From Craterostigma plantagineum (taxonomy: Eukaryota > Streptophyta > Magnoliopsida > Lamiales > Linderniaceae), in the NCBI GenBank assembly GCA_027422505.1, contig JAPQWV010000017.1, forward strand, positions 15,873,501 to 15,937,500: 64,000 nucleotides of DNA, written 5' to 3'. Within the stretch, counting starts at the first letter, position 1; each line of letters opens with the position of its first letter. The translations under genes were made by a program, and so were the position numbers. The notes beneath the pieces are model-generated. The model worked only from the letters and a program-made list of their open reading frames with translations. It was not told where the DNA came from and searched no databases. Shown here piece after piece: positions 11,501-22,938 of this stretch.

Positions 11501-12985
11501 ACAGTTACTTGAAGTGGAGATTGTGCAATTTGGGAGAAGTTGAGACCAGATTGGCAGCGTTTATGCTTCAGCCTACGCTATTGGAGCGGATCAGAAGGGC
11601 ACAAGAAAAGGTCGAGTTCTATACGAAAATCAAGGGAGCACGAACAGAACAGCCAGCGACAGACTTTACGTTTCGAGATGACGGAACCTTGTATTACAAA
11701 GATCGACTATATGTACCTGATGATGTGGAGCTTCGACGGATCGTAATGACGGAAGCACACGCCACGATGTATTCAGTACACCTAGGTGCCACGAAAATGT
11801 ACAGACTTACGACTAAACTACTGGTATCCAGGAATGAAGAAGGATATAGCAGTGTTTGTGAGCCAGTGCTTGACTTGTCAACAAATCAAGGCGAAACATC
11901 AGCGGCCGGGAGGAACTCTACAGCCGTTACCAATACCGGAATGGAAGTGGGACAATATAACGATGGACTTCGTTGTCGGTCTGCTGAAGAATGTGAAAGG
12001 GCACGACGCGATTTGGGTGATCGTCGACTAACCAAGTCTGTCCACTTCTTACCAGTAAGTACGACGTTTTTCTTGGAGCGGTACGCAGAACTCTATATTC
12101 AGGAGATAGTGCGACTCCACGGAATCCCAACGTCAATAGTCTCGGATCGAGACTCAAGATTTCTGTCGAAATTTCGGACGAGCTTGCAAAAGGCGATGGG
12201 GACGAAATTATCCTTTAGTACGGCCTATCATCCCCAAATCGACGGTCAATCAGAACGGACTATCTAAACATTAGAGGATATGTTACGAGCCTGTGTGGTG
12301 GATTTCAAAGGCAATCGGAGTACATACCTTCCACTTATCGAATTCTCATACAACAATAGCTATCAAGCTACAATTGGAATGGCTCCATACGAAGCTCTAT
12401 ACGGGCGTAAGTGCAGATCTCCGGTACATTGGGATGAGATCGGCGAATTGGCTATACTAGGCCCAGATTGGGTGTGACAGATGACGGAAATTATTGCGAC
12501 AATACGAGAGAGAATGCAAACGGCTCAAAGCAGGCAGAAAAGTTATGCAGACCAGAGAGGCAGACAGTTGGAATTCGCAGTTGATGTGGGTATTTGTGCA
12601 AGTGTCACCGATGAAGGGCGTCAAGCGGTTTGGAAAGAAGGGCAAGCTGAGCCCAAGGTACGTTGGTTCGTTCCGGATAATTAAACGAGTTGGCAAAGTA
12701 GCATATCAGTTGGAACTACCAGCGCCATTGCTGCAAGTTCACGACGTTTTCCATATCTCAACTCTACGGAAATGCATAACCGGTTCAAGTCATGTACTGA
12801 GGAACGAAATTCTCCATCAACAGCTAAAACCAGATCAGAGTTACGAGGAAGTGCCGGTGGAGATTTTGATGTACGAAACCAAACGTTTTAGGAATAAGCA
12901 TATACCTTAAGTAAAAGTACTGTGGCAGAACAAAACAACCGAGGAAGCTACGTGGGAACGAGAGGATGAGATGAGAGATCGTTAC
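11501..12985 (+). pseudogene. Ty3/gypsy integrase with chromodomain-like C-terminus
   Basis: Domains in order: an HHCC zinc-binding region ([10 protein letters not shown], then [14 protein letters not shown]); the catalytic core with [20 protein letters not shown] and QSERTI (the D, D, E residues are present), then SYQATIGMAPYEALYGRKC; and a C-terminal region with HDVFHISTLRKC and EEATWEREDEMRDRYPELF. Integrase joins cDNA to host DNA. The tail resembles Tekay/Del chromoviruses, where it targets chromatin; this is a family inference. In-frame stops (near 12030, 12265, 12477 and 12908) and frameshifts break it. Confidence 0.9.
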
Positions 12986-13025
12986 CCCGAATTATTCCAA
13001 ACGAACTGATTTCGGGGGCGAAATC

Positions 13026-13047
13026 CTCTTTAAGGGGTGGAGGAGGA
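13026..13047 (+). promoter_or_regulatory. Polypurine tract of gypsy element
   Basis: AAGGGGTGGAGGAGGA lies directly before the TG of the 3' LTR. It is the plus-strand primer for cDNA synthesis. It follows the end of integrase by about 30 bases, with the FGGE-type sequence TTTCGGGGGCGAAAT between. Confidence 0.85.
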
Positions 13048-13084
13048 TGTATAACCCGAGTCCCGTGAGCCTATTAGCCAATAA
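13048..13084 (+). mobile_element. Stub of gypsy 3' LTR
   Basis: TGTATAACCCGAGTCCCGTG starts the 3' LTR right after the polypurine tract. Only about 37 bases remain before the poly(A) of a minus-strand LINE. The start resembles the other long LTRs (TGTAATACCCG, TGTAGCACCCGG). Confidence 0.8.
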
Positions 13085-14335
13085 ACTTTTTTTTGGTATA
13101 ATGTCCCGTATATATAGATAGAAGGAGAAGAATACAAGATGGGTGGGAGCATAACTCCGCACACTCAACCAATAACATGCTACTGGGTACAACTCAAAAT
13201 GAACACATCGCTACTACCTACCATGCCACTCTCCAAAGTCTACGTATAGACAAACGCTGGAGGTCATACTTAGTGGATAGTCCACTAATTCGCATGGTGG
13301 CCAACGAAAGAACACAACCAATAAGCCGTTCGGCAGATGTAATACTTTCTTCCTTCCAACGCCTGTTTCTCGCCTGCCAAATATGGTAGACCAGTGATGC
13401 CAGCATATGTCTATAAGCCTCGAGAATAAGATGTCGCCCTCGCCATCTAGCTGCCGCCCACCGAATACCCTCTCTCCACTCCCTATACGGCCACGATCAT
13501 CGAATACGTCTCCTCAGCAACTTAAGACAATGGCGCGAATACGCACAATCGAAAAAAGATGCTGGACCGTCTCATAATGCAGCTCTTCACAGAGGACACA
13601 CGCTGACGTACCTGCCCTCTGAGCGACCCATGGCTTATCCCTAGTCGCCAACCGATCCTGTATCCCGAGCGAGAGGACTCATGACGTGGCAGCTTCAGCG
13701 GCCCGCCAAAAAGGGTACCCCAACATACTGGTTCCCGTCTGAATTGAATCGCTTCCCTCGCCGACTTGGCCGTCATAATCCCCATCGATGATCCTATCCA
13801 AATCACCCCATCGTGATCACCCCGCACCACCTGAGGAAGAAGGAGACTAATCTCGATATACTCCACAGACCCTTGCCCCGGCCAATTCCATCCCTGGGCA
13901 TCAATCACCTCACTCAGGCGTGAGTCAGCAGGTAGACTCATCGCAATAGGCCCTCGTGGAAACCTCTCAAGTATCGGGGTATGCAGAAGCCACGGGTCCT
14001 TCCACAGCCATATGGCCGAGCCATCCGCTACCCTAAAGGTAATAAGGGTATGTACCAAAGGTCGCAACTTGAGCATCTTCCTCCAACTCCATGCATCATT
14101 CGGCGAGATTGGCAGATCCCACAACGATCGAGAGTGTAGTCGTGTCCTATAAGGCCACTCGACCCAAATCAAATCAGGGGCTCGTGTGAGGACACACCAT
14201 AGATGCTTCATGAGAAGTGCCTTGTTGTCCGTGTCGATGGATCTGATGCCCATACCTCCCTCAGACATTTGCAGACACAGGACTTCCCATGTCACCTTAG
14301 CCGTTGATCCCCCCTAGGAAACTATTTCTCATACC
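13085..14335 (-). pseudogene. 5'-truncated LINE: RT tail, zf-RVT domain, 3' UTR and poly(A)
   Basis: The minus strand enters the LINE around FLGG.STAKVTWEV near 14310 and continues through EGGMGIRSIDTDNKALLM, WLWKDPWLL and FPRGPIAMSLPADSRLSEV. A degenerate zf-RVT segment follows (VYHIWQARNRRW, YDLQRLSIRRLWRVAW), with the stop near 13218. A short 3' UTR contains CTATATATACGGGAC. It ends in an A-run of about 8 at 13085-13092 (T-run on the plus strand). The 5' truncation is typical of target-primed reverse transcription. The target duplication is not convincing. Confidence 0.88.
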
Positions 14336-14670
14336 AAAATTCCTAGGAATTATATATAATAAAATGCTGAAATTAATAACATACTAGCCAGATCAACGTA
14401 CTATGCAATGCCTAAAAATGCACATATCATGAAAAGTATATAATTCAAATAATATGCAGATGCACACATGAAATTAGAACGTAAGTCACATATGATAGGG
14501 AATGCAATGCATGATTCATATTGGCCAAACAAGGGTTAGAAATGCCCGGGTATCACACGAGCGCTCGGTTTGCAAAACCGAGAGCGACTCGTGCTATGAC
14601 GCTCGAGCGACTCAGTGATTTGAACAATCGCGTTCATTTCGGGTCCGCTTATATCGTTTCTTAAACCCGA
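14336..14670 (-). other. Copia leader (5' untranslated internal region), no gene seen
   Basis: This lies on the minus strand just inside the PBS at 14671-14688. It has no coding signal. A small inverted motif CTCGGTTTTGCAAACCGAG sits near 14564-14582. Gag of this element is missing, cut at the LINE 5' end. Confidence 0.5.
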
Positions 14671-14688
14671 GCATGGCTCTGATAACAC
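14671..14688 (-). promoter_or_regulatory. Mutated tRNA-iMet primer binding site
   Basis: The minus strand reads GTGTTATCAGAGCCATGC directly after the LTR end. The consensus is TGGTATCAGAGCCATG, so one base differs (G to T). Position and neighbouring LTR support the call. Confidence 0.75.
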
Positions 14689-16571
14689 TGTTGGGGAACC
14701 CCGGGTGTCCCGATATCAAATCGCGGGCGTAGCTGAAGTTTAAAATTTTTCCGGGGATCCCGAAAAGGCTAGCTCGGATCGCTCGGTTAATAATACACAG
14801 GTATGACACGTAATAGGGTGTAGAAATTTACCCTCGTCATGAAGATCCCAAGCTCCCGGTAGTAGTAAACCGTTCCAAGCTTCCACGAGTCGTGCCGAAG
14901 AGAGTCAAGCCGATCCCGAGACGTGCCACAGACCAAGACCTCCTGAGGATGGCTAGAGGGGTAGAGGAATGTTAGTAGAGATGTGTGTGTGTGTGTATGT
15001 GTGTGTTTGATTTTCTCAAATATCAAACCATTTTGGTTTTTCTCAAAGACCAAACATATTTTCTCTCACCTGTCTCTAGAGCTCAATGTTAGAGCGACAA
15101 TAGACTTCGTATAATTAGCCACGAAATTCATCAAGGCCTTATGATAAAAAACATTTTTCAGTTATTGAAAACGACTTTAAATTAAATCATGTCCTACACG
15201 ACATTCTTGTGTTGTCCTTTGTATAAGTCATCTATGTCCCATATGTCTCACATAAGAACAAGGAACAATGGATCAAGATTGACCACAAAAGCGAAGTCGG
15301 CCTGCGACAGACGGCTTCACGACCGCGAACAATCGGTCACGGTCCCGAAACACCATGTCACGGTGTGAAGCTCGCAGTGAAGCCTATTTCTGGCTCGTTT
15401 TTCAGTCGTTTAGTTCCGGGAATCTTAGTCCATGTAAATACAGTTTCTAAAACTCATATTTGACACTTTACTAATGTCTCCAAGCCCGTCAAATAAATGC
15501 ACATCTCTTATTTGTTTAACCATGTCTCAGTGATCCTTTTTAATCCCGACTCTCTTGGTTCATCTCAACCCGGCAAGGGAGGAATCCAAGAATTCGGTAA
15601 GCACCTAGCCAATCCCGTGGTACAGAATAGATCCCGTGGTGAGTACGATCTTTGATCAATTCTGAATCAACGAACCGACTATAGATTGTCGTCGTACATA
15701 TAGACCCTTCACATATGTCACGGTCGAGTGAGAGTCATGGTTACGTCAACCTGACTAACTCAACTCTACGACTGACTCGAACAAAATTACTAAATTGCAC
15801 TGCACGTTCCACGTGAGTCAGTTTATTGCTCTGGCCAGAGGCTTTGTAATTTCTCATCTACGAATAAGCATAGGATATATATCTTGATTACTAACGAGAC
15901 AGCCTCACGACTATCAATGCCCGACAGTTAGCCTTCAATGTCAAGACTGCATGTCGCTGTTGACCCATGTGCAACCCTAAACAATGCGGGCCTAGCAAAC
16001 TAGTGACAAATCAAGACCACGAAGTACACTCCGTAAAAAATCCCTTTGGTCTAAGGTCCACGCACACTACTATAGTCAATCGATCATTGACGCTTGCCAG
16101 AGTAATGGGCAATGTGATCGTCAATTACGAGCCGTATCCAAATACAAGTTAATCTCCGATTCAACTTATATCAATGTTACGACCTCCCACTTCCCACGTG
16201 AATGGTTGGCACAATCATTTAGGAGTCGTCAACAAATAAGTCGTGATCGATATTCAGTCACCATACTGAAGTCTAAGACTTATGGACGTATTTAATATCC
16301 GAGAATAATAGCTCATTGGTGCCCCCTCTCTCATACCATGAGAATCGGTGACTAACCTCGCATATATGGGTTTTATTTATTTACCGTCTAACCTAATGCA
16401 AAGTAAGAACTGATGGTAAATAAATAATGTCTATCAAGGAATAATTCATAAAAACATATATTCCATAAGTATTCGAGTACAATATTCATATACACAGAGA
16501 ATAATACATGGAGAAAAAACGTGCCTCTTCTTTTCATCCTCGAATGGCATTCTGAGGGCACATCCCTAACA
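14689..16571 (-). mobile_element. Copia 5' LTR, 1.9 kb, minus strand
   Basis: On the minus strand it starts TGTTAGGGATGTGCCCTC at 16571 and ends GGTTCCCCAACA at 14689, next to the PBS. It carries no coding region. It contains a TG microsatellite at about 14981-15007 and the tract GAGAGAGGGGGCACCAATGA near 16320, which I associate with long-LTR copia families (from memory, unverified). Only the 5' LTR and a leader remain in this window. Confidence 0.75.
14981..15008. repeat. TG microsatellite
   Basis: A TG dinucleotide run with one TATG interruption, inside the 1.9 kb copia LTR. Confidence 0.9.
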
Positions 16572-16660
16572 TATAGTGCTTCACAGTAGCAACTTGTTAG
16601 TAACGTTTGATGCATAATCGATCGAGATCCTTTTTGGGCCAATCTTTAAAGTTTTGTCCC

Positions 16661-16996
16661 TGTTACAATTATTTATTTTGTTCAATTAAGTTAGGTTATC
16701 ATATAATCTTGTAATAAATTTAATTGAACTGGGCTTTAATGTTTTAGAGCCAGTGATCTTGTTATTGTAATGGGCTTACAAGGGCCAAGTATTATATACC
16801 AACATGTGTTATAAATACTAAAACCCTAACACATAGTTAGGTGTGTCTTGTGTGAGAATATTAAAGAGATAATTTTTAGAAGCTCCCAACCTTCTTCAAC
16901 GAACACACACACCCCACGTTGAATCAATTCTCTCCATCTCTAAATCGTGGTAAAATCGTTCTTTGTTAGATTGTCTGGATAGAAATAGGACCAACA
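16661..16996 (+). mobile_element. Copia 5' LTR, plus strand
   Basis: It starts TGTTACAATTATTTATTTTG and ends GGACCAACA, two bases before a PBS. Its 336 bases hold a promoter-like TATTATATACC around 16790-16800 and an ATAAATACTAAAACCCTAAC tract. The start is set by the TG...CA rule, and a few bases of doubt remain. Confidence 0.75.
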
Positions 16997-16998
16997 AG

Positions 16999-17010
16999 TG
17001 GTATCAGAGC
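16999..17010 (+). promoter_or_regulatory. tRNA-iMet primer binding site
   Basis: A perfect TGGTATCAGAGC two bases after the LTR end. It fixes the plus orientation of this copia-type element. Confidence 0.92.
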
Positions 17011-17371
17011 AAATACGTTCGGATTTGCGTGAGTACTTTGAAATTTTTTGGGTATTTTTTTGTTCGGATTCTACCTTTTCTTGAGTTTTTGAGTTGATTT
17101 TACAGATTTTGCAAACTCTATAGTTGAATAGGTTGTTTTCAAGTGATTTGAAGTGTTTACCGAACATTTTTCAGTAGATTTGAGTGAGTTTTAGGTAGAA
17201 ACTGAGTCTGAATTTTGTCATTCCTCTATCCAGAAAATTTTCAGGTAGCTGAACGTATTTGGTGCCTTATCGGGCTAAATGGCACAATTTTCTTATTTTC
17301 GGGCACTGTAGAGATTTTTACTTGGTCAAACACTTGAAATTCGGTCAAAAAAGACAAATTTCGGCCACTTG
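17011..17371 (+). other. Leader of plus-strand copia, no gene
   Basis: T-rich untranslated sequence between the PBS and the MITE. Nothing codes here. The element continues after the MITE with TTCGGGTGCTACATTAATTT. The target copy GCCACTTG (17364-17371) shows the MITE landed in this leader. Confidence 0.6.
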
Positions 17372-17954
17372 TAGGGGTGTTCAAAAATCGGGATAACCGA
17401 ATAACCGAACCGAAAACCGAAAATTCGGTATGAACCGAACCGAACCGAATCAGTTCGGTTCGGTTTTCGGTTCTTAAAAATAGAAAACCGAAAATTTCGG
17501 TTTTTTCGGTTCGGTTATTCGGTTAACCAAACCGAAAAAACCGAAATTTAATAAATTAATTAATATATATATTTATTAAATTAATTAATATATATATATA
17601 ATAAATTAATTAATATATATATATTTAATAATTAATATATAGATATATATATATATATTTAATAATTAACGAATATATGTATTTTAATAAATTAATGAAT
17701 ATATATTTACTAAATTAATTAATATAATATAAATTAATTCTGAAATATTATTTTTTCCCAAAATTATTATTATTTTTTTTTATTTCGGTTTTTTCGGTCG
17801 GTAACCGAAAAAACCGAAAAAAAAAAACGATTTTTACCGAACCAAACCGATTAAGTTCGGTTCGGTTTTCGGTTATAAAATTGTTGAACTGAAAATTCGG
17901 TCAACCGAATTTTCGGTTCGGTTCGGTTCGGTTTTAACCGAATGAACAGCCCTA
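17372..17954. mobile_element. hAT-type MITE with 8-bp target duplication
   Basis: The left end TAGGGGTGTTCA (17372-17383) and right end TGAACAGCCCTA (17943-17954) are inverted repeats with one mismatch. GCCACTTG flanks both sides (17364-17371 and 17955-17962), the 8-base duplication made by hAT transposases. The 583-base interior consists of ACCGAA/TTCGGT repeats at both ends around an AT-rich core of TTAATTAATATATA repeats. It can fold into one long hairpin. It has no coding capacity, so it is a non-autonomous element. Confidence 0.93.
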
Positions 17955-18014
17955 GCCACTTGTGAGACCAATTCGGGTGCTACATTAATTTTCGGGTAAG
18001 TTTGCTCACGAATT

Positions 18015-18300
18015 TAAACTGGTCAACGCGAATTTTGACTGGTCAACACTTGAATTTGACTTGTACTCGAATTTGGCTGGTCAACACCAGAATTTGACTG
18101 GTCAACCCAAATTTTGACTGGTCAACTCGAATTTGGTTGTCAACACCCGAATTTGACTGGTCAACACGAATTTTGACTGGTCAACCCGAATTTGGCTGGT
18201 CAACACCCGAATTTTGCTAGTCTCGACATGAATTTTGACTGGTCAACAGACTGTTCTACCCAATTTTGACTTGTCTACCCGAATTTGGAATGGTCTATCG
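18015..18300 (+). repeat. About 20-bp tandem repeat (TGGTCAACxCGAATTTGAC)
   Basis: A diverged tandem array of about a dozen units with core CTGGTCAACACCCGAATTTG, inside the copia leader. Unit length varies by one or two bases. Confidence 0.85.
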
Positions 18301-18380
18301 AACTGGTCTATCCGAATTTGAAAAAAAAAATTCATTTTCACCCGAATCGACAAGGTGAACCTTCATTTTATAAAAAACTT

Positions 18381-18404
18381 AATAATAATAATAATAATAA
18401 TAAT
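18381..18404. repeat. AAT microsatellite
   Basis: Eight consecutive AAT trinucleotides. Confidence 0.95.
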
Positions 18405-18538
18405 ACTGCCAAAAAGTTTACTGTAGCCTTCCACATTCAACCAATCAAAACCTTGCTCTCTGTTCAAAATCGTCACTTCCTTAATTAACCAAATTCGGCC
18501 ATCTTTTTTAAAGCAAATTCGGGCACTTCAACTTGGAT

Positions 18539-18870
18539 AATTCGGCGATCACGCCAGCATCCCCGAACCTCCACCGGAGTATGGGTTTCACGAATCGGCG
18601 GGAACATCACGTGGTTATGGAGGGGCTTCGGAGGCATGATTCGAGGAATATGAGAGTCGTGCTCAAAACTTCACGGACATGTTTGGGCGAATCGACCAAC
18701 TTGGTACCGCCCTCTCGCAGTTCCAAAACGAAGAGGCTCGGCGGTGGGAGACGAACTAGAGAAGGTGGGATGTGTACGAGGAACGTTGGAGCGAAATGCA
18801 ATCGTGAGGCGAAGGTATCAGAGAGTTGGAGAACTCCGTTCAGGAGTTGGCGAGTAGATTTCTCTATTCA
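18539..18870 (+). pseudogene. Gag-like coiled-coil relic, unrecognised
   Basis: One plus-strand frame starting at FGDHASIPEPPPEYGF runs about 110 codons through three in-frame stops. It includes MFGRIDQLGTALSQFQNEE, RRWDVYEERWSEM and [15 protein letters not shown]. The charge pattern and heptad-like leucines suggest a coiled coil. Its place after a retroelement leader suggests a gag or gag-like product of the element whose LTR is at 16661. I do not recognise the family. The longer open frames here (18533-18934 plus and 18607-18801 minus) are in other phases and look accidental. Confidence 0.45.
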
Positions 18871-18948
18871 TCAAGTTGTACTCGGAAGTCTTAGTGAGTC
18901 GCTCGTCTTTGCTCGCTTTCGAACTAGCAGTTAACTCACTAACATGTG

Positions 18949-19117
18949 TCAGCACAATGTACGGCCATTACGAATTCTTGGTCATGCCCTTTGGGCTGAC
19001 GAACGCGCCGGTTGCCTTCATGGATTTGATAACAGAGTTTTCAAGAGACTCTTGGACCATTCGTCATCGTCTTTATAGACGACATTCTCATTTACTCTAA
19101 AACGAAGGAGGAACACG
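18949..19117 (+). pseudogene. Ty3/gypsy RT fragment
   Basis: Reads [20 protein letters not shown] and then, after a one-base slip, [17 protein letters not shown]. This is the RT palm including the FIDD active site. It begins abruptly after unrelated sequence and ends at the TG of the minus-strand LTR at 19118. It is a short scrap of a gypsy element; the rest is not adjacent. Confidence 0.9.
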
Positions 19118-21650
19118 TGTGGCGACCATACTTCCTAATTAAGTTAATTGGCGGATTTCCGCAACGAAAGTCGCGGAGGACCCGATTTAAAAAAAAATTA
19201 AAGGAATAATATGCATATATTATCTAAAGTCGGGTTTACAAAACACGTCACTATAATACAACGGGCCGAAGCCCCAAAAATCCAAACCCGACTATCCTAC
19301 GCCTTTCCAAAGGTCGCGTCCCATGTACTGTGCCGCCCTACAAAGCCCGTGCAGTCACCGCTGCCAGCCAGCCTACAGCTCACCATGACACGCATCGGTG
19401 TCGGGCTCGGTCTTACCTATAAAAAATAAACCCTGAGCAAAATTGCCCAATAGGTGGTAGTAAAAATATGCGATGCATGCATGCACTCATCCCTGTCTCA
19501 ATTCTCACAACATGATAATGCACGCTTGAACCTACGTCACATCTCATCACATAATAGGGCCCTCGGCTTGGCACCCACGCGCGCGATGGCAAAGTACGCC
19601 ATAATCATGTGGTAGCCCACACTGGCAGCGCCAGCTCGCATTCTCCGCACACAATCTCAACCTGACGGTTTTACACCTCCGTGTAATACCCCGAGTAGTG
19701 TACCACTCACCCGGGTAGAGAGGAATCTCAAATCTACTGCCGTCCCTGAGCCAAACATATATCTGGTGGTATACACCTCGGCTGGCTCAATCCCGAGTAG
19801 ACAGGTGTCGCAAACCCTATCTCCCACCAGGTGCTCAATCGAGTCTAGACCTGACGACCAATAACGGTCACTTCACCCCACTCGTACGACACCATAAGGC
19901 GTCTCCGTATAAATACGGTACATCAACCTCTCACGTGCATGTCTTGAAATGCACACAATATAAATCACATAAATCACGTAATATGTCTCGAAACTCAAAA
20001 TCACATAACTCGTAAAATATCAACTAGGCCAAACGTTTTAAAATTCAAAAATAATCTTAAAATATTAAAATATGGGTTGACCCGAAAATCCTAGTCAAAG
20101 TATAAAATATTATAATTTAAAACTTATTTGGGACAAAATAATTTTATTTAAAAGTATTGGGCCTGAAATAGGGCAAAAGACCAAAATTAAATCTGCTGGT
20201 CAACTCTTGTCAAAGCCCAAACTTAATTTCGCCCGATCCCCCATTTCAAACGTTGGTCAACCCGCGAAACGTTCGGGTCAATGCCCGACTTCGCGAAATC
20301 ACTCGCCGCGTTTCGCGAATTGCCCGATTTGAATTGGTCAACCCCCAAAGCATCGAGTCAACGTCGGATTTCGCGAAGTACTTTCGCCGATTTCGCAAAA
20401 TCGCCCGATTCGCGAAGCCTGATTTAAGCCCGCGAGAAACCCGACTCGTCTCACAGGAATCACCCCGCGAAGTCTGAAATCGGCCCGCGCCATCTCACAG
20501 TTCGCGAAAGGCTCCAGCCCGCGAAACCCGAACTCCAGGCCCGCGAAATCCTTTTTACTCACACTGCGAAAACCTTTGGGCCCGCGATAAAGTTACGCGA
20601 CCCAAAATCAATTCGGCCGATTCTCTCCTATTTATTGTACTCAATTTGCGAAATTATAAATGGCCCGTGAAACATAAAATTGCCCGAAACCTAGAATTGT
20701 CCGATTTCTTCAAACATTCATTTTAAAAACCCTAAATTTTCTAGAATTACTAGCTCGATCATCAATCCAAATCACATAAGCACATCATAAAAATGCAGAG
20801 CTCACATTTTGAGCTCAAGAGGCACATAATAACACGTTGAACACATCATAAAATTCCAAATATCATGAATTGGTCTCTTTCGAACTCGGAAGACCCGTTC
20901 GTCCAATTTCTAAAATTTTCAGGAATATAATACGGTTTAAAAATGGTTTGTAGGAGTTAAAAACCACCTACCTATCCTCCAAGGTTAGTTAGATGGTGGT
21001 TTGTGATGTTGAACTACTCGAAACCTATTACTCGTTGTTTCGCTCACCACTTATAACCTCGGCTAATCCACCAAACCGTGCAAAGTATTAAACACATAAA
21101 ATTATAGGTGATTTATAAGTTATAGATAGGATGCTTACCTCTTTGATTTGAAATTCTAGATTTCGTTCTGCCAAAACTTTCTTTCCTTGGCTATCGAAAT
21201 GTTCTCATCTCCCTACCCTTTTGTTCTCTTTTGATCATACGCTTTCTATTTAGAATTGTTCCCCTCTTCACGCTATTTTATGTGGATAAGGATGATTGTT
21301 CTTAACCTAGGTAATAAGTAAATGAGACACTACATACCTGTATTACCCTTTGTATTAAGTAATTCCTTCCTAAGTTGGGCTCTATTTATTCATTTGGGCC
21401 ATTTCTTACAATTTACTAATTGGTAAATGTCTTGGGCCCTTATTTATTCTCTTTTGGCCCTTTTTACCTATATTCCAAACTTATTTGTTGCATGGGCTTC
21501 CTAAGTACTGTGGCCCATACTATTTTATTCAACCCTCGGTCCCAATTAATATTTCCGACTCATTGCCGAAAATTCCATTTTGTCCGAAAATTACCTCACT
21601 ACTTTGGAACGTTACAAAAATAATCCCGTTTTAATTTTACGGGTATTGCA
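19118..21650 (-). mobile_element. Gypsy-type LTR, minus strand, 2.5 kb
   Basis: On the minus strand it starts TGCAATACCCGTAAAA at 21650 and ends GGTCGCCACA at 19118. Both ends match the family of LTRs at 21659, 35564 and 45312 (start TGTAATACCCGTAAAAG, end GGGTCGTTACA with CCGCGACTT nearby). An adjoining polypurine-like AAGGGGGGA at 21651-21658 suggests it is the 3' LTR of a minus-strand element whose interior was lost. ACACG precedes it on the left, but no matching right copy is seen. Confidence 0.78.
20240..20640. repeat. TTCGCGAA/CCCGCGAAA motif array inside minus-strand LTR
   Basis: Repeated TTTCGCGAA, CCCGCGAAAC and ACTTCGCGAAAT with unrelated spacers, comparable to the arrays in the 2232 and 28919 LTRs but in a different LTR family. 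Confidence 0.75.
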
Positions 21651-21658
21651 TCCCCCCT
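21651..21658 (-). promoter_or_regulatory. Possible polypurine tract
   Basis: The minus strand reads AGGGGGGA directly before the LTR start at 21650. Plus-strand LTR sequence begins at 21659, so only this fragment of the interior remains. Confidence 0.5.
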
Positions 21659-21828
21659 TGTAATACCCGTAAAAGTTTAAAACGGGATTACGGTGTAGTT
21701 AGAAGAATACTTATACAACTTAGAAATGTTGATATAATTTAATAGTGTGGAAATCCCAAACTTTTCGTGGCTATTATGATACATACATACACATATATAT
21801 ATATACATACACATATATATATATACAT

Positions 21829-21863
<35 letters not shown>

Positions 21864-22266
21864 GTTAGTAATAGCTAGGTGATAAGGATCGTTATGAGAA
21901 ATAAATAAAATAAATTGCATTTGGAAAGCGTAAAGTTTTCAAAAGACATTACGGAACCCTAAAGTTTTCGATAACAATATCACATGTAAATGATTAGGTT
22001 TACCTACTCTATACTTAGTCCCACACATATATAACAATTAATATTCCTCAAAAGTTTTGAGAAGCTAAAGTATAGGACAAAGGGGTTAAAGAGAAACCAA
22101 CAAAATATTAAACTTTGAGAATGACATTTACTTGCTCTTAACCAAAAAGCTTCGTTGTATCTTGTTTGAGTATAATGATTACACATAAATGATAAGAAAG
22201 GTACAAGTTTTCGTGGGCTCAACATGTTGTGTGGGAAGTTAACGTGTAGTATTTATCATACACATA

Positions 22267-22938
22267 ACTACAGGGGGTCAGAGGGGTCACCCGACCCCCC
22301 AGCTGGCTTAAGTTGGAGAGCTCATGTAAGGTTAAACTAATTTTATTTGGCCTAGTGGTGTAAAGCAAATTTGTAGGGTTTAGCCCATTATGACGGTCGT
22401 GGGTTCGTTTCCTTATTTTAACATTATTTTAACTGTTTTCATTTCATGTTACTTAACTCATAGGAATAGAATAAATGACGGACGTCTAAAGCTTTATTAG
22501 ATATACAGCTAACTCTTTTTAATTATGTATCGAATTTGGTTTTTTATTATGATATAATCCATGGAATGCATTATATCGATTACTTTTTAATAGTTTCCCA
22601 AATGTGTAATAATTCAATAAGTGTGATTATATAATATAAGAAGTGACTCACAGATTTTAATTTCCACCTATATATAAATTATATTTATGGTCTTAAGATA
22701 TTAAAAACAATCTTTTGGTAAATATCTTTTTCAAGTATTTTTATTAACATCAATTAGTTTCGTCTAACGAATTCTACGATAACAATGAACTACAGTTATA
22801 CAAACTATTAATTTTGCCGTGCTCTTGGTTCACTACGTTAGGGATATCATGATGGTTCGTGGGCTCAATATTTTTTGTAATCGACGTTTTACAAAGTAAC
22901 TTTCGACCCCCCCAATGACAAGGCTGGTTCCGTCGCTG
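22267..22938. mobile_element. Insertion in 5' LTR absent from the 3' LTR (possible DNA transposon or SINE-like)
   Basis: The 5' LTR reads ...CACATA, then about 670 extra bases, then ATATAGATACAT. The 3' LTR (27528-27548) runs straight through. The right end read backwards starts CAGCGACGGAACCAG, then TTGGGGGGGTCGA. The left end starts CTACAGGGGGTCAGAGGGG. Both resemble ends of plant elements with CAGTGGCGGA-type termini, though the left terminus is shortened. Near the left end TGGCCTAGTGG (about 22355) and GGGTTCGTTTCC (about 22403) look like RNA polymerase III A and B boxes. The class is uncertain. Confidence 0.6.
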
